This document shows positions 47,309-57,799 of a stretch of 64,000 nucleotides of DNA, piece by piece. Positions within the stretch are counted from its first letter, which is position 1, and each line of letters starts with the position of its first letter. Origin of the DNA: Mactra quadrangularis (lineage: Eukaryota; Mollusca; Bivalvia; Venerida; Mactridae); contig CM046307.1 in NCBI GenBank assembly GCA_025267735.1, positions 37,067,231-37,131,230 on the forward strand, given 5' to 3'. The translations under genes and the position numbers were made by a program. The notes beneath the pieces were generated by a model. That model had not been told where the DNA came from. It worked only from the letters and a program-made list of their open reading frames with translations, and did not search any database.

Positions 47309-48543
47309 ATCATGAGAAGAACCTTTATGTGCCCTGAATATACCATAAATGAATGTTCAAAGTTATGTAACATTTTCTAGTTTAATTCATGTTTACTAAT
47401 GAATCACTCTTATAAACTCTTTATTTATTGAAAGGTTAAACGATGACATTATGTCATTGCAATATATATGACATCATAAACCAGGCTGACAAAACCTTCA
47501 AACTGCGTGCGTCTTTATGGCGTTGACAAATTAACGGATCTGGAGATTTTTTACCATTGCATATAAATATCAGAATATGTCGTAAATGTCATTGTAGGTA
47601 AACACAATGTATTCACTGGTCATATTTCTCTTTGTATGTTTCGTTTTATAGTCAATGTCGATTATTTTCAGGTGATATCAGATTTTTATTGATTTTCTTT
47701 TTTCAAAAAAGTAAAGCAAGTTCAAAGCTTGAAGCTGCAATTGAATGTACTTGCGTCACGCAAGACGTTTACAAAATTATCCGCTTATACCTGATTGCAA
47801 TGATTATGTTGGTTTATTTTGTTGTCTTGCATGAGTCTGAACAAGTTTAAATTTTAAACAATATAATAAACATTCCTCTTCCTACAAGACAATAATCATT
47901 TTTATAAAAGTTCATGTTATCAACAATGTAACGTTGTGTTCTATAAAACTACTGTAAGTAGACTTATTAAATATAAAAATGTAAATTATAGTGCCTCATT
48001 CTACTCGTCATATAAATGTTTAACTTAGAAGAAGAAATATATAATAATGATAAAAACTAAACAATGAATATTCGAGTGTTTGAAGTGTAAACAATCATAC
48101 AGAACAGGGTGAAATTAGTTATTTTTGAAATAATGAATAAATCTCTAGTGGGTATTTCTAAAACGATGCCTTTACACCCATTATTACGCCCAAATTATTA
48201 TCTGTACTGAGATTATGCAAAACTATTTATTTATATCATGTAAAAATTACATAAAATGAGTTCATAGTTACAATTAATATTCTTACAATCATGTAAAGAA
48301 CAAATTCATTTAAACAAATGTGCTACCTAAATTATCAAAAGATAATGAAAGATAATTTTATTACACAAGTTCATACATAAATGTCAATAGGGAATACTAA
48401 TTATAATTTAATAAACAATTAATTTCATTTATCTGGGCTGCAATAAAGATGAATAAAAGTTTACGGAAAATTGTGTACACAATGATACTTAAGGGATGGA
48501 AATGTTCTTGAAATTTTACATCAATAAAGGTAAGCCTGATCAT

Positions 48544-49725
48544 ATACCAGATTAACAATATTCGTACCTTCTCAAAGGAGAGGAAGCACCTAAATGTATA
48601 CCATGTGACGAGCATTTCAATGTAAAACACGTTCTCCATGACTGTCAGAATCTTGAATACATCCGTGACAAACATTTTAAAGTTAACTCACTTAAGGTGG
48701 GTCGGTACCTTACTCGGAGGGAAAAACGAAAAAAATATTTTGTTCACCGATTATTATAAAAGTTGGCAGGCAGATACCTTCATGCTTCTTGTTTGTTTTT
48801 CTGGTAACCTTAGCGACGTTGTCGTTTTTTTTTCACGACGTCGTGGAAGTCACAATGGTTCGCGCTAAAAATAGGCATGCAAGTACATTAAACCGACGTA
48901 TTTGAGATATTGAATGTCCGAGGTCAATGATTATTATACCGAAATGTTTCTGAAATATTGTTGCATACAATCATTTTGTTCCGATTATCCAAATATCACG
49001 TCATTTGTAAAGATTGTACATTTCATCACTGAATTTAGGGTTTTCACGTCTAAAAGGTTTCACCAATTGCCGAGTTATAATGGTTATTTTCATATTAAAG
49101 CAGAACGGTGGTCAAATTCTTATCGCAATTTTTGAAATCTACGCACTTTTTGTGTCATTTTAATGAAATAAAAAAGGAAAGTGAACGTTCTCAGTTTTTC
49201 ACAATATTGCATTCAAAGTAAAATTACCTTCATTACAACGACGTTCATATAACGTTACGCTGACGTTGTGATTAAAGCATTTGTCGTAAAAATAAATAGA
49301 AGCGGATTTTGATTTACTTATGTTAAATTAATTTTGAACAGGTCAGATGCTGAGTGTCACAAGAAATTAATTAAGAACTAGAAAGAAACTACAAAATTGA
49401 ATTTACAAGAAAATTACATACATAACTCAAAATTACAACGTCAGCGCAACGTAATATTAACGTCGTTGTTTTGAAGGTACAAACATTACATTACATTACA
49501 TTACAAAAGTTACAAACATTTTAAGGTTAACTCACTTAAAGAACTTTTTGAGTCAGTACCATTATATGCAATACTTAATTGTTTGAAAGAAATAAATATA
49601 TATAATAAAATATAGGATTTTAAATCATTATTATCGATTGAATTAATAGGTTTATCAAATGTTTTCGGCGCGATATGACCTTTTGTGTTGGTGCGCCGTA
49701 AAACCCAAACAAACAAACAAACAAA
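48544..49725 (+). mobile_element. I-clade LINE 3' end, interrupted by a nested insertion
   Basis: CTGATCAT flanks the insertion at 48536-48543 and 49726-49733. The matching site in copy 1 is uninterrupted, so this is a post-duplication insertion. The 5' end of the LINE is truncated. The reading frame includes KGEEAPKCIPCDEHFN followed by VKHVLHDCQNLEYIRDKHF, and continues beyond the nested insertion as KELFESVPLYAILNCLKEIN. This is the C-terminal zinc-knuckle region of I-clade non-LTR retrotransposons (family knowledge). A one-base shift separates it from the preceding RLTIFVPSQRR, so this copy is inactive. The 3' end is TGCGCCGTAAAACCC plus AAAC repeats. Confidence 0.8.
48696..49511. mobile_element. 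816-bp insertion nested in the LINE, 28-bp target duplication
   Basis: Flanked by a 28-bp direct repeat (ACAAACATTTTAA...TTAACTCACTTAA) at 48668-48695 and 49512-49539, with one mismatch. It starts GGTGGGTCGGTACC and ends in ATTAC repeats (CATTACATTACATTAC). It contains a 36-bp inverted pair (49235-49270 and 49435-49470, ACAACGACGTT...GCTGACGTTGT). No coding frame is recognised. The simple-repeat 3' end and long target duplication suggest retrotransposition, but of an unknown template. Confidence 0.65.
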
Positions 49726-49990
49726 CTGATCATGAGAATTTTTTATACACTTTACACAGATTACACGTATACTTATGTAAAAAGGTGTGGGGTTGACATG
49801 CAAATAAACGCAAACGTATTAAATTCAACTACTATGTTGTCAACTGTCCGTATATAGAAATACTTAATGTGCACAATAACATGTAAATAATAAGTGCACA
49901 ATCTACAGCTGAATACAAATACAAGGATGTAACAATGCAGCCACAACTGTAATATTGAGCTCAAAATGACTTGACAACCATTTCAATATT

Positions 49991-50310
49991 ACTTTTCTTT
50001 AATAAAAACGGTTTGCCAAAGCAGCAACAACTTAGGTATTGAATTCAAGCTAATGATGTTGCTAGAATACCTTTATAGTAGAACTATAGAGGGAAACGTA
50101 TTTCTTATAACGTATTATTAGTATTTGAATATTCAGCTATAGCAATGTGATAATATAGCCAAATATTTTCTTTAGTAAAAACGGTTTGTCAAAGCAGCAA
50201 CAGCTTAGATATGGAATTCGAGCTAATGATAGTGCTTGAATACCATATAGTAGAACAATGAAAGGGAACGTATTTATTATAACGCATTATTAGTATTTGT
50301 TTCGACTACC
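49991..50310 (+). repeat. 173-bp tandem duplication (copy 2)
   Basis: Counterpart of 43073-43390, two units with the same shared words. Confidence 0.75.
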
Positions 50311-51044
50311 ATGAAATATTGCCAAAAAACTTGCAAGTTTGTTTCGGTAAAGCTTCTTTGTATCACAGGTTATTAGGAAAACTACAATAATGGTGTTCAT
50401 GTAAATCCAGATCCCAGCAAAGGTATATTTTAATTATCTTTACATCATAATATAATTCGTTTTATGTACGAAATGTATAAAAAGCAATTAGTTTTAGCAA
50501 CATAATGCATTATAAAAGGAAAGTGGTTAGATAAGATTTTGTCGATCAAATGATTCTCGAAAAACATGTATCAAATCATGTACAACTAATGTATAAGTTC
50601 TACAACATCGCTGTTATTATGAAATCAAATTTCTATTGTAGACTGAACAGATGTCAATAATGCCACTGTTTTCACAGAATGCTGTCATGAAGGTAATTCG
50701 ACAAAAATACGACACGACGACACGAATTGATTTGATAAAAAAAACAATGTATAGTATATGGTTGATACAAGTTGGCACGTCTGATTATATTATTGTTTCC
50801 ATGATTGATCTACGTCGGGTGTAGTATTGGATTAAAGCGTTGAGAAGTTCAGATAAAGGATAAAAAAACGTTGTAAAAATCCGGAAGAAAAAATAAAATT
50901 TTATTGTTAAATACTGATTTTTAGCTTTATCTTAACTTAATTGTCATGAAATACAATACTGTATATAAGAATAGAGATATGATTTTATAAGTGAACAAAT
51001 TTTAGTTACAAAATACCCAGATGCCACGCGATTGCAAATAGCCG

Positions 51045-51265
51045 AGCGTTAGAAAATATATACGCATGTCTAATTTCGATTCCTGAGCTTCACGATCTAT
51101 TCCCCGTGCAATTTGTAGAACTACGACACAAATGTTAATTCTCTATTGAGGGAGACATTGGATCCTTATAAAAGGGTAAGCAGAGTACTGGTAAATTCAA
51201 TTTGCCCAAAACCTGATCCGGTGAGCTGGTGTCATTTAGTGTAGAAAAACGCCGTGTAATTGCAC
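51045..51265 (+). mobile_element. Ancient SINE relic (copy 2)
   Basis: Counterpart of 44140-44345. About 50 extra bases follow it (51270-51330, TATGTTTCCGCTCACGACAT) that are absent from copy 1. Confidence 0.5.
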
Positions 51266-52030
51266 TGCTGTCAATCTATACTTAATATGTTTCCGCTCAC
51301 GACATAACGATGCAGCTCTTTGATTAGCTGTTAATTGATTTTTGATATAAGTCAGGTAGAAATTTATTATAGTGTCATTTATGAGTCTTAAGTAAATATT
51401 GCATTAACTTTAACCAATGACTCACAAAGATTCAACAAATATATTTAGTATTTGTCCTTCTGTTCCGTCTAACGTCAGTGCAGGGATACAAATGGCAATT
51501 CATGCAAAAGGTCCCTTATTCTTATTCCCTATATATTTCTTCGATATAAATTTGTTTTGAATTTACATCTACATCCTCGATAACCCAGAACTTAAGTACC
51601 TCCTCGTCGTTTTTACCTACCTGCTACGAATGCGACAACACGGATATGTTAAATTTTGTTTCATTCATATTTTGTAAACAATTATGTTAACCTTACATTT
51701 ATAATGGTTGTATCTCAGAGTTGTATCCTAGCATCTTTTATGATATGACTGCCTACAGCAGTCGTGAGTTCACATCTAAGTAAATCAATTATTTGATTTA
51801 GACATTCTTATATCATTATTGATACTGTTGGTATATTTAATATCGACATCCATTCATCATTGCTTAAAATTAATACTATAATAACATGGAGACATGATTT
51901 CTTGTGACTCCACATGTAACAAAGTAACGCATTCTATTCAAAATTAATTTCCCAAGCAACCGTTTCAGTTGAAATAACATTACTATATTCTAATTACACA
52001 ATGATACCATTTGAGTGAATACTAGTTTGT

Positions 52031-52336
52031 TTGTTGGGTTTAACGCCGTAGCAACACATTGTGTAGGTCATATAAGGGCGGTCAGTCAACCTACTCACTC
52101 CTCCTGGAAAGGCTAAATCTCTGGAATTAGCTGTTACATGTAACCAACTACTAAGCAAATACTTTCTTCAGTGACTGACAACTGTCCTCCATAATTAATA
52201 ATCCTTGGTAGGAGGGAGAATGACCGTAGAAATAATTTCATGACCAAGCTCCACGAAAGTATGCCCCGCCCGGGAATCGAACCCACGACCCCTCGATCAG
52301 TAGACTTGCGTGCTACCAACTGATCTAGACGGGCGG
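52031..52336 (-). mobile_element. SINE, family A (copy 2)
   Basis: Counterpart of 45061-45366. The head reads CCCGCCCGTCTAGATCAGTT, closer to the family consensus than copy 1. Confidence 0.85.
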
Positions 52337-52531
52337 GAATCAATGTACTACATATAAAGTATGTTCATCTAAAATTGTGGTTTGAGATTGTTTATTCCAG
52401 GACAATGCACAGACAATCGTAGTAATTTTTAAGGAAAATATTGCAGTCTAGTAAAGTAGAATATTGCTAAGCTTACCCAGAAATAACCGTTCTGAAAGCT
52501 CTATAATGTCCGAGTAAGAAGTCAATAATTG

Positions 52532-52820
52532 TCAAATTCTATTAATATGTCTGTTGTGCCACATTTCTTGTTGATGCGTTGGAAAGTAAAATTGGAGATG
52601 AAATTTCCTACAAATGTGTCCAGATAATTGGTATTCTGTTTTCTCAACGATTTTGACGCTTCGCAAAACACGCCAATACATAATTGATGTCAAATCTGTT
52701 GAATCAGAAAGGTAGTAAGGGAAGAAAAATACCGACACCATGCATTAACCGAGAAAACTGATATTTTTAGTGTCTAACATAATTACTTAGCTAAATGTTA
52801 GCGAGAAAATGTAACAATGA
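52532..52820 (-). repeat. Conserved ATGGTGTC module, copy 2, with open frame
   Basis: On the minus strand, a 70-codon frame starts at the ATG of the module (52741) and runs to 52532. It begins MVSVFFFPYYLSDSTDLTSI and has a codon TGG where copy 1 has TGA. An acceptor-like TATAGAGCTTTCAG and a GTAAGC donor lie further along the same strand, around 52478-52500, in both copies. I recognise no protein family. It may be non-coding. Confidence 0.35.
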
Positions 52821-52892
52821 ATCGGGTACACTTGTCGGTATTTTTAATTGTAAAGACGTTTTAACACACTTGATCTAACTTCATTGAAACAA

Positions 52893-53198
52893 AAGAAGCG
52901 ACCAGCTAGCTAAGTTGGTAGCACGTAAGTCTACTGGTCAAGGGGTCCAGGTGCGATTTCCGAGCGACTGGTTTTTATTTGTGGAGTTTGATCATGAAAT
53001 GATTTCTACGACCATTCTTTCCTCTACCACTGACTGATAGTCATGTATGGCTATTGTCAGTCACTGAAGGAATTATGTGCTATATAGTTGGTTAACAGCT
53101 ATATCCAGTGATTTAGCCTTTCCCGGAACGGTGAGTTGGTTGACTGACCACCGTGATATGACCTATACAATGTGTTGTACGGCGAAATCTCCAAAAAC
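52893..53198 (+). mobile_element. SINE, family A-related, diverged (copy 2)
   Basis: Counterpart of 45922-46227, with additional substitutions around the B box (GGTGCGATTTCCGAGC). Confidence 0.75.
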
Positions 53199-54095
53199 AT
53201 GAAACAAATTTGCTTCTGTATAAGACGCATCAGCTAAATAAGACGACGAGACCATAGCAAAAAAAGATGGTAAGCACATCATTACCACCGGAGGGTTATC
53301 GTTACATTGCTATTTTATAGGAAACCCGCCTTCGGTTGAGTACATAAAAACGATCATAGACAGCGTAAATATCCCATTTGCTACAAAATTATCACAGTTT
53401 AAGATTTTCGGATAGCTTAAAATGTAGTAATATACCCGAAGCTAAGATAACAAAAATAGTAAATAATTTTTCCAGGACAAGTTTTTATGGCGACACAGCA
53501 CTTGCCTACTAGGCAACAATAAAATGGGGTGTAAAACAATTCAGTTTACGTATATCTCTAACCGTATGTCGAAAGAAAACTTGCGTTGTTGTCTTTGTGT
53601 CAGTTAATTCAGTAAAAGGTAAAAGTACTCATGTACTTCAAGATATTTAAGTGGCTTCGCTTAACCAATCAAAATAATGCTGTACATAAATTTCATAATA
53701 TAGGTGACATTAATGTGTATCGGAAGTTGTGTGTGCAATATAAATAAAATATGAAACGTAAATAATGTTTGAGAGGACCTTGATGTAAATTCATGACTCT
53801 GATTAAGTCTCGAAGGAATGCAATAATATTATTACCCAAGTCTTGCATTAATAAATAAATGTATGACATTAAGATGCAATACATCATAATTATGGTGCTC
53901 AGATGTAGTTCAAAGAATATTATTGCACTTCAATGTATTGTTATTTCGTCGTACGTCGATATAATAATTATAATAATTTACATAATTACAACCAGTTTGA
54001 ACAAAGTTTTAGTTATGGAACTCCAAAGCTGCCTTAACATGAGAAACTCCTATATGTGCTTTGAAAATATCATAAATGGATGTGCAAAGTGTAAT

Positions 54096-54284
54096 ATACG
54101 ATGCTCATGCGTCATTATACGATGACCATTTACCATTTTACGATGCTCATGCGTATTTAAACGATGACAATTTACCATTATACGATGCTCATGCGTCATT
54201 ATATGATGTTCACTTTTCATTATACGATGCTCGTTTGTCATTATATGATGACAATTTATAATTATACGATGCTCATGTCTCATT
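54096..54284 (+). repeat. 21-bp minisatellite, 9 units (copy 2)
   Basis: Same nine-unit array as 47120-47308, with a handful of substitutions and no change in unit number. Frames remain open on both strands. Flanking 60-bp direct repeats are also kept. Confidence 0.9.
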
Positions 54285-54403
54285 ATCATGAGAAGAACCT
54301 TTATATGCCCTGAATATACCATAAATGGATGTACAAAGTGATGTAACATTTTCTAGTTTAATTCATGTTTACTAATTAATCACTCTTATAAACTCTTCAT
54401 TTA

Positions 54404-54531
54404 ATGATAACTACTTTTGCCATTCCTCGGGAATCGTCTACAGATACTGCTGTCTAAAGTATCAAATGTAACATACGTGATGTAACATACGTTACCGTTA
54501 AAATGATATACCGATCTTACACTGTGGCAAA
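54404..54531 (+). promoter_or_regulatory. Copy-2-specific upstream segment with ACATACGT words
   Basis: These 130 bases lie just upstream of the predicted start codon at 54567 and are missing from copy 1. They contain ACATACGTGA (54471-54480) and ACATACGTTA (54485-54494). Their position suggests a promoter role, but no TATA box or initiator is clear. Confidence 0.3.
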
Positions 54532-54566
54532 AGGTTAAACGATGACATTATGTCATTGCAAAATAT

Positions 54567-54666
54567 ATGACATCATCAACAAGGCTGAAAAAACCTTCAA
54601 AATGCGTGCGTCTTAATGGCGTTGACAAATTAACGGATCTGGAGATTTTTTACCAATGCATGCAAA
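54567..54666 (+). CDS. Predicted small gene, exon 1
   Basis: Starts ATG ACA TCA and encodes MTSSTRLKKPSKCVRLNG, then VDKLTDLEIFYQCMQ, plus one base. A GTAAGC donor follows at 54667. Joined to 55101-55288 across a 434-bp GT-AG intron, the phase fits exactly (A plus AT gives an Asn codon). In segmental copy 1 the corresponding ATG at about 47464 is followed by an early TAA, and the duplication breakpoint removes the exon end and donor, so copy 1 is dead. The peptide is lysine-rich at its start and no family is recognised. Upstream exons cannot be excluded. Confidence 0.4.
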
Positions 54667-54807
54667 GTAAGCATAAAATCCTAGATCGCAATACTCAAAT
54701 TGATGTTTTCTGCAATTCATTTGCTACTTCAATACTTGTAGATGTAAACAAATCTGATTTATACGTCTTTTGATTGCTTCTTATTCATTAAGACATGGTT
54801 TTATGAA

Positions 54808-54844
54808 ATGAAACATACGTTACGTTTGGTAACGTATGTTTCAT
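54808..54844. promoter_or_regulatory. Palindromic ACATACGTTAC pair in the intron
   Basis: ATGAAACATACGTTAC (54808-54823), five bases, then GTAACGTATGTTTCAT (54829-54844). This is a perfect inverted pair of the motif that also occurs singly at 54485, 55026, 55556 and 55928. A dimeric DNA-binding protein site is one reading. Confidence 0.45.
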
Positions 54845-55100
54845 ATGAAATATACCATAGTTGATTTTTGTTTGTGTGCTTGTTTTACAATGTTTTGCTT
54901 ATTTTTTTAAACTTGAAACGTTCAAGTCCTAAATGTTTCTTTCATATTATGTCTTTGAGTGTAAAGGAACACAGCACGTCTGTTAAATTTAACAGCAGCG
55001 AAAACATATAGCTCGACTTTTTTAAACATACGTTATACCATAGGTTGTTGTAATTCCTGACGACACAAACAACATATATCGGAATTTAGTTTTCTCGTAG

Positions 55101-55288
55101 ATAAACTAGAATACGTCGCGGGAGATTTTGTTGCAGTAAAATTTAAGGGAACATGGTACATTGGCAATGTGCTACAAATCGATAATGACAAGGAAGCAAA
55201 CGCATCGTTCATGCAACAGCGCCGATCTCTTATCCATTGGCAAACCCATGAGGATGTAATTTGGGTGACAAATGAAAAAAATATGTAA
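55101..55288 (+). CDS. Predicted small gene, last exon with SH3/Tudor-like domain
   Basis: The acceptor is TTAGTTTTCTCGTAG. After two bases completing a codon, 61 codons and a stop follow. They include YVAGDFVAVKFKGTWYIGNV and, further on, LIHWQTHEDVIWVTNEKNM. The pattern (VAVKF..TWYIGNV, a polar middle, then HW....EDV.WV) resembles the small beta-barrel C-terminal domain found in many uncharacterised animal proteins, several of them transposon-derived; this is from memory. The predicted two-exon product is about 95 residues. It could be a young small gene, the end of a larger one, or a relic of a domesticated or decayed transposon protein. Confidence 0.5.
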
Positions 55289-55294
55289 AATAAG

Positions 55295-57640
55295 TGTGCC
55301 AGTACCTTATGGAAGTCAGGGAAAATGTTTCGATTTTTACTTCAATTATATATTTAAGTGAATTAATTCGTAAACTTTGAACACGATTTAACTGTTTTGA
55401 TTTTTAAGAATTATTCGTTACCTTTTTAACTCTTTAATTTCAAACATGTTTGACTTAATTTTAAAGGCAACCTATTAACAGTATAGATATAACATAGTAC
55501 AGAGAAAATAGTTAGGGATTAATTGGGATATGATAGTTTAAACAGTGTTGTTGTAACATACGTTACTAATTAGTTATGTTTTTGAGACGTTCATAATTAT
55601 GAAACTTTCAGTGAGTAATGTATACAAACTACTAAAATGTATTCAGTAATAATGACTGTTCACGGCTATTATACTTTAGTTTCCTTTGATATTTGTTCCG
55701 AGTTAGAAAGTGATTGCAATGGGTGTATCGATGTTTATTTACGTATTTCTGTAATTTTCCAAAAGTTGATCTAAAATTAAAGTCATATTTTAGCAATTTT
55801 GCGTTCTGAATTTATCATTTTAGTAGTATGTATTTACAGTACCAACCCCTTGCCTTCTTAAAATCATTGACAAACATGCAAATACAGACCTAAAAAATTA
55901 AGTTTTATTAGTTTGGTCCGTATAGAAACATACGTTACTATACCAAATAGGTGCCTGTATTCAAATATGTGTAAAAATTTTTTAGTCGGAGATTGTTGAA
56001 ACCCTTGCACTTTATCAAGCCTCATACATGTATACAGCAAACTATAAAATCAGCCAAAACAAAAACAAAATTTTATTTTTGTCATTTTCAAATCTTAAAT
56101 GTTCCATCTTTATTGAATAACAGCGTAATATTTTACTTTAAGTCAGTCATACTTACACAATCTAATCATTTGCCCAAATGAATAAATACAGCTTGCAAAT
56201 GACATTTAAATAACAAAATAGCTAAATGACATTTCTATTCATGGAATTTAAATTTGTTTGAGTACAAAAATACACATAGCACTGGATTGCTTGTATCCCT
56301 TTCTAAAGATTTCATTTAAATAACCATGTTTCCATTTACCACAAATGTAAATTACTAACTGTGTGTCTGATGCATGGCTTAAAAGAAACTAGTGTTCGTA
56401 TGGTTAAACGGTTCTTCTTACTAATCTGTCTTGTTTATATGCATACAGAAAGAATCCTTCAGCATATTGAATATATAATTTGTCTTGTTTAAAACGTATT
56501 GCTTTGATATAAATATAATGACAATGTTCATACCTATGTTAAAAATACACATCGATACTAAGTATAACATAACATTTTTTGCCTGATCTTAAGAACAATT
56601 TATGTAAACATACACGTATTATTAAGAGTAATACAAAAATGATTAAGATTTATAATTTTAAAATTATATAAATGTAAGAAATGGATAATGAATATAAAAC
56701 AATCTTTAATTGACATAATGCAAGGGCTACAATAACCAAGCCATTAGACAAGTGGTTAATTTCTTAAACAAAGTAATCCTTGCGTCCAAAGACATGCGGC
56801 AATGTTTGTCCTAGTATACATGTACGCTTGTCCTTTCATTGGTGAACGGATTATGAATATTTAGAAATGGGAAGTTCGTGCAATGTCAATACTAACAGTT
56901 TTGAAATGTATATTGCATTGGTATATTGCAGAGCTCCTAATATATTTGTACTACGCGTGTACATATTAATCAAACGTATTATTTAAAGTACTAAGTAATA
57001 CATAGACTCGTATGTATTTGCAATACATCGTCATAAGTTTCGTGAAGACAATTTAGCAATTTTATTTCAAAATGTCTTCATTGAAACATAAATTAGGAGA
57101 TAAATGATTCAACTAATAAAACCTAAGCTTGAAACACTTTTTGTATCATTATGTAATTAAAATAAATGAGAATAATTAAACATTCACAATTATATTGACA
57201 TACCTAAGTATCATTACTCTTACTAGTATCAGATTTAGTTAAACCTAAATGTTAACAAACAGAGAATTTGTGGTTTATATAATCATCTACTTTTCTGTAC
57301 AAACTGCGACATGACAAATATACGAAATCCTATTAGAGTCCATTAACAATTTAAATGATTAATCAGCGCGCACTAATGTAAAACATACGTAGGAGATTTC
57401 TAGAAAAAAACGAATGGTGTTTTTCTTAAGCTAGTTACTCGACAACGTAAGTTTTATACTATGTCTACACTTCTGGCCAAACATATTGCCTAAATATATA
57501 CATGTACTTTTCAGAAATATTTAGACTAATTTTCGGCTAAAACATCCATATAAACTCAGTAGTTTTCAAAAGCTTTGTTGTAATGAATTTACAGTTGCAA
57601 AACTGTAGAAAATCTCTTGTTGGTTGCTATGCCTACACAC
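55295..57640. other. No recognisable genes; two more ACATACGTTA words
   Basis: AT-rich sequence after the stop codon. It contains ACATACGTTA at 55556-55565 and 55928-55937, and nothing else I can support. No clear polyadenylation context was singled out, as A/T runs are frequent. Confidence 0.4.
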
Positions 57641-57649
57641 AAATTAATG

Positions 57650-57790
57650 ATTGAGATAAAATCCGTTGAATCAGAAATTGAGGAGGGGAAATACTGACAC
57701 CATGCATTAGTTGTGAAAACGGAACTCCCTAGTGACTCACTTAAATCAAATTATTTTGCTAATGTAAGAGAAGGTAATACAAAACTATCT
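57650..57790 (-). repeat. Conserved ATGGTGTC module, copy 3 (diverged)
   Basis: On the minus strand, GTTTTCACAACTAATGC, then ATGGTGTCAGTATTTCC, then a TGATTCAACGGATTTTATC similar to the segment in copies 1 and 2. The frame stops after about ten codons. It lies outside the segmental duplication, so the module was already repeated earlier. Confidence 0.45.
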
Positions 57791-57799
57791 GTACATATA

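Larger units (their letters stand above)
41422..47574. repeat. Tandem segmental duplication, copy 1
   Basis: This block of about 6.15 kb is repeated head to tail at 47575-54661, with similarity across most of its length and only scattered differences. Shared contents in order: an exon-like segment, a tandem repeat of about 173 bp, a SINE relic, a minus-strand family A SINE, a plus-strand family A SINE, a 21-bp minisatellite and the first exon of a small gene. Copy 1 alone has about 410 bp at 41695-42105. Copy 2 alone has a LINE insertion and 130 bp at about 54404-54531. Confidence 0.9.
47575..54661. repeat. Tandem segmental duplication, copy 2
   Basis: Second copy of 41422-47574, longer because of a LINE insertion (48544-49725) and a 130-bp stretch near 54404. 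The left junction lies inside the partial first exon of the small gene at the end of copy 1: GATTTTTTACCATTGCAT is followed directly by the AAATATCAG start of copy 2. The absence of spacer suggests unequal exchange or a replication-based event. Confidence 0.9.

Noticed and set aside
2630..52336. tRNA genes suggested by A and B boxes at many positions
   Set aside because: Each is followed by a SINE body and tail, and most are flanked by target duplications. The anticodon arms are degenerate, so they are SINE heads, not tRNA genes.
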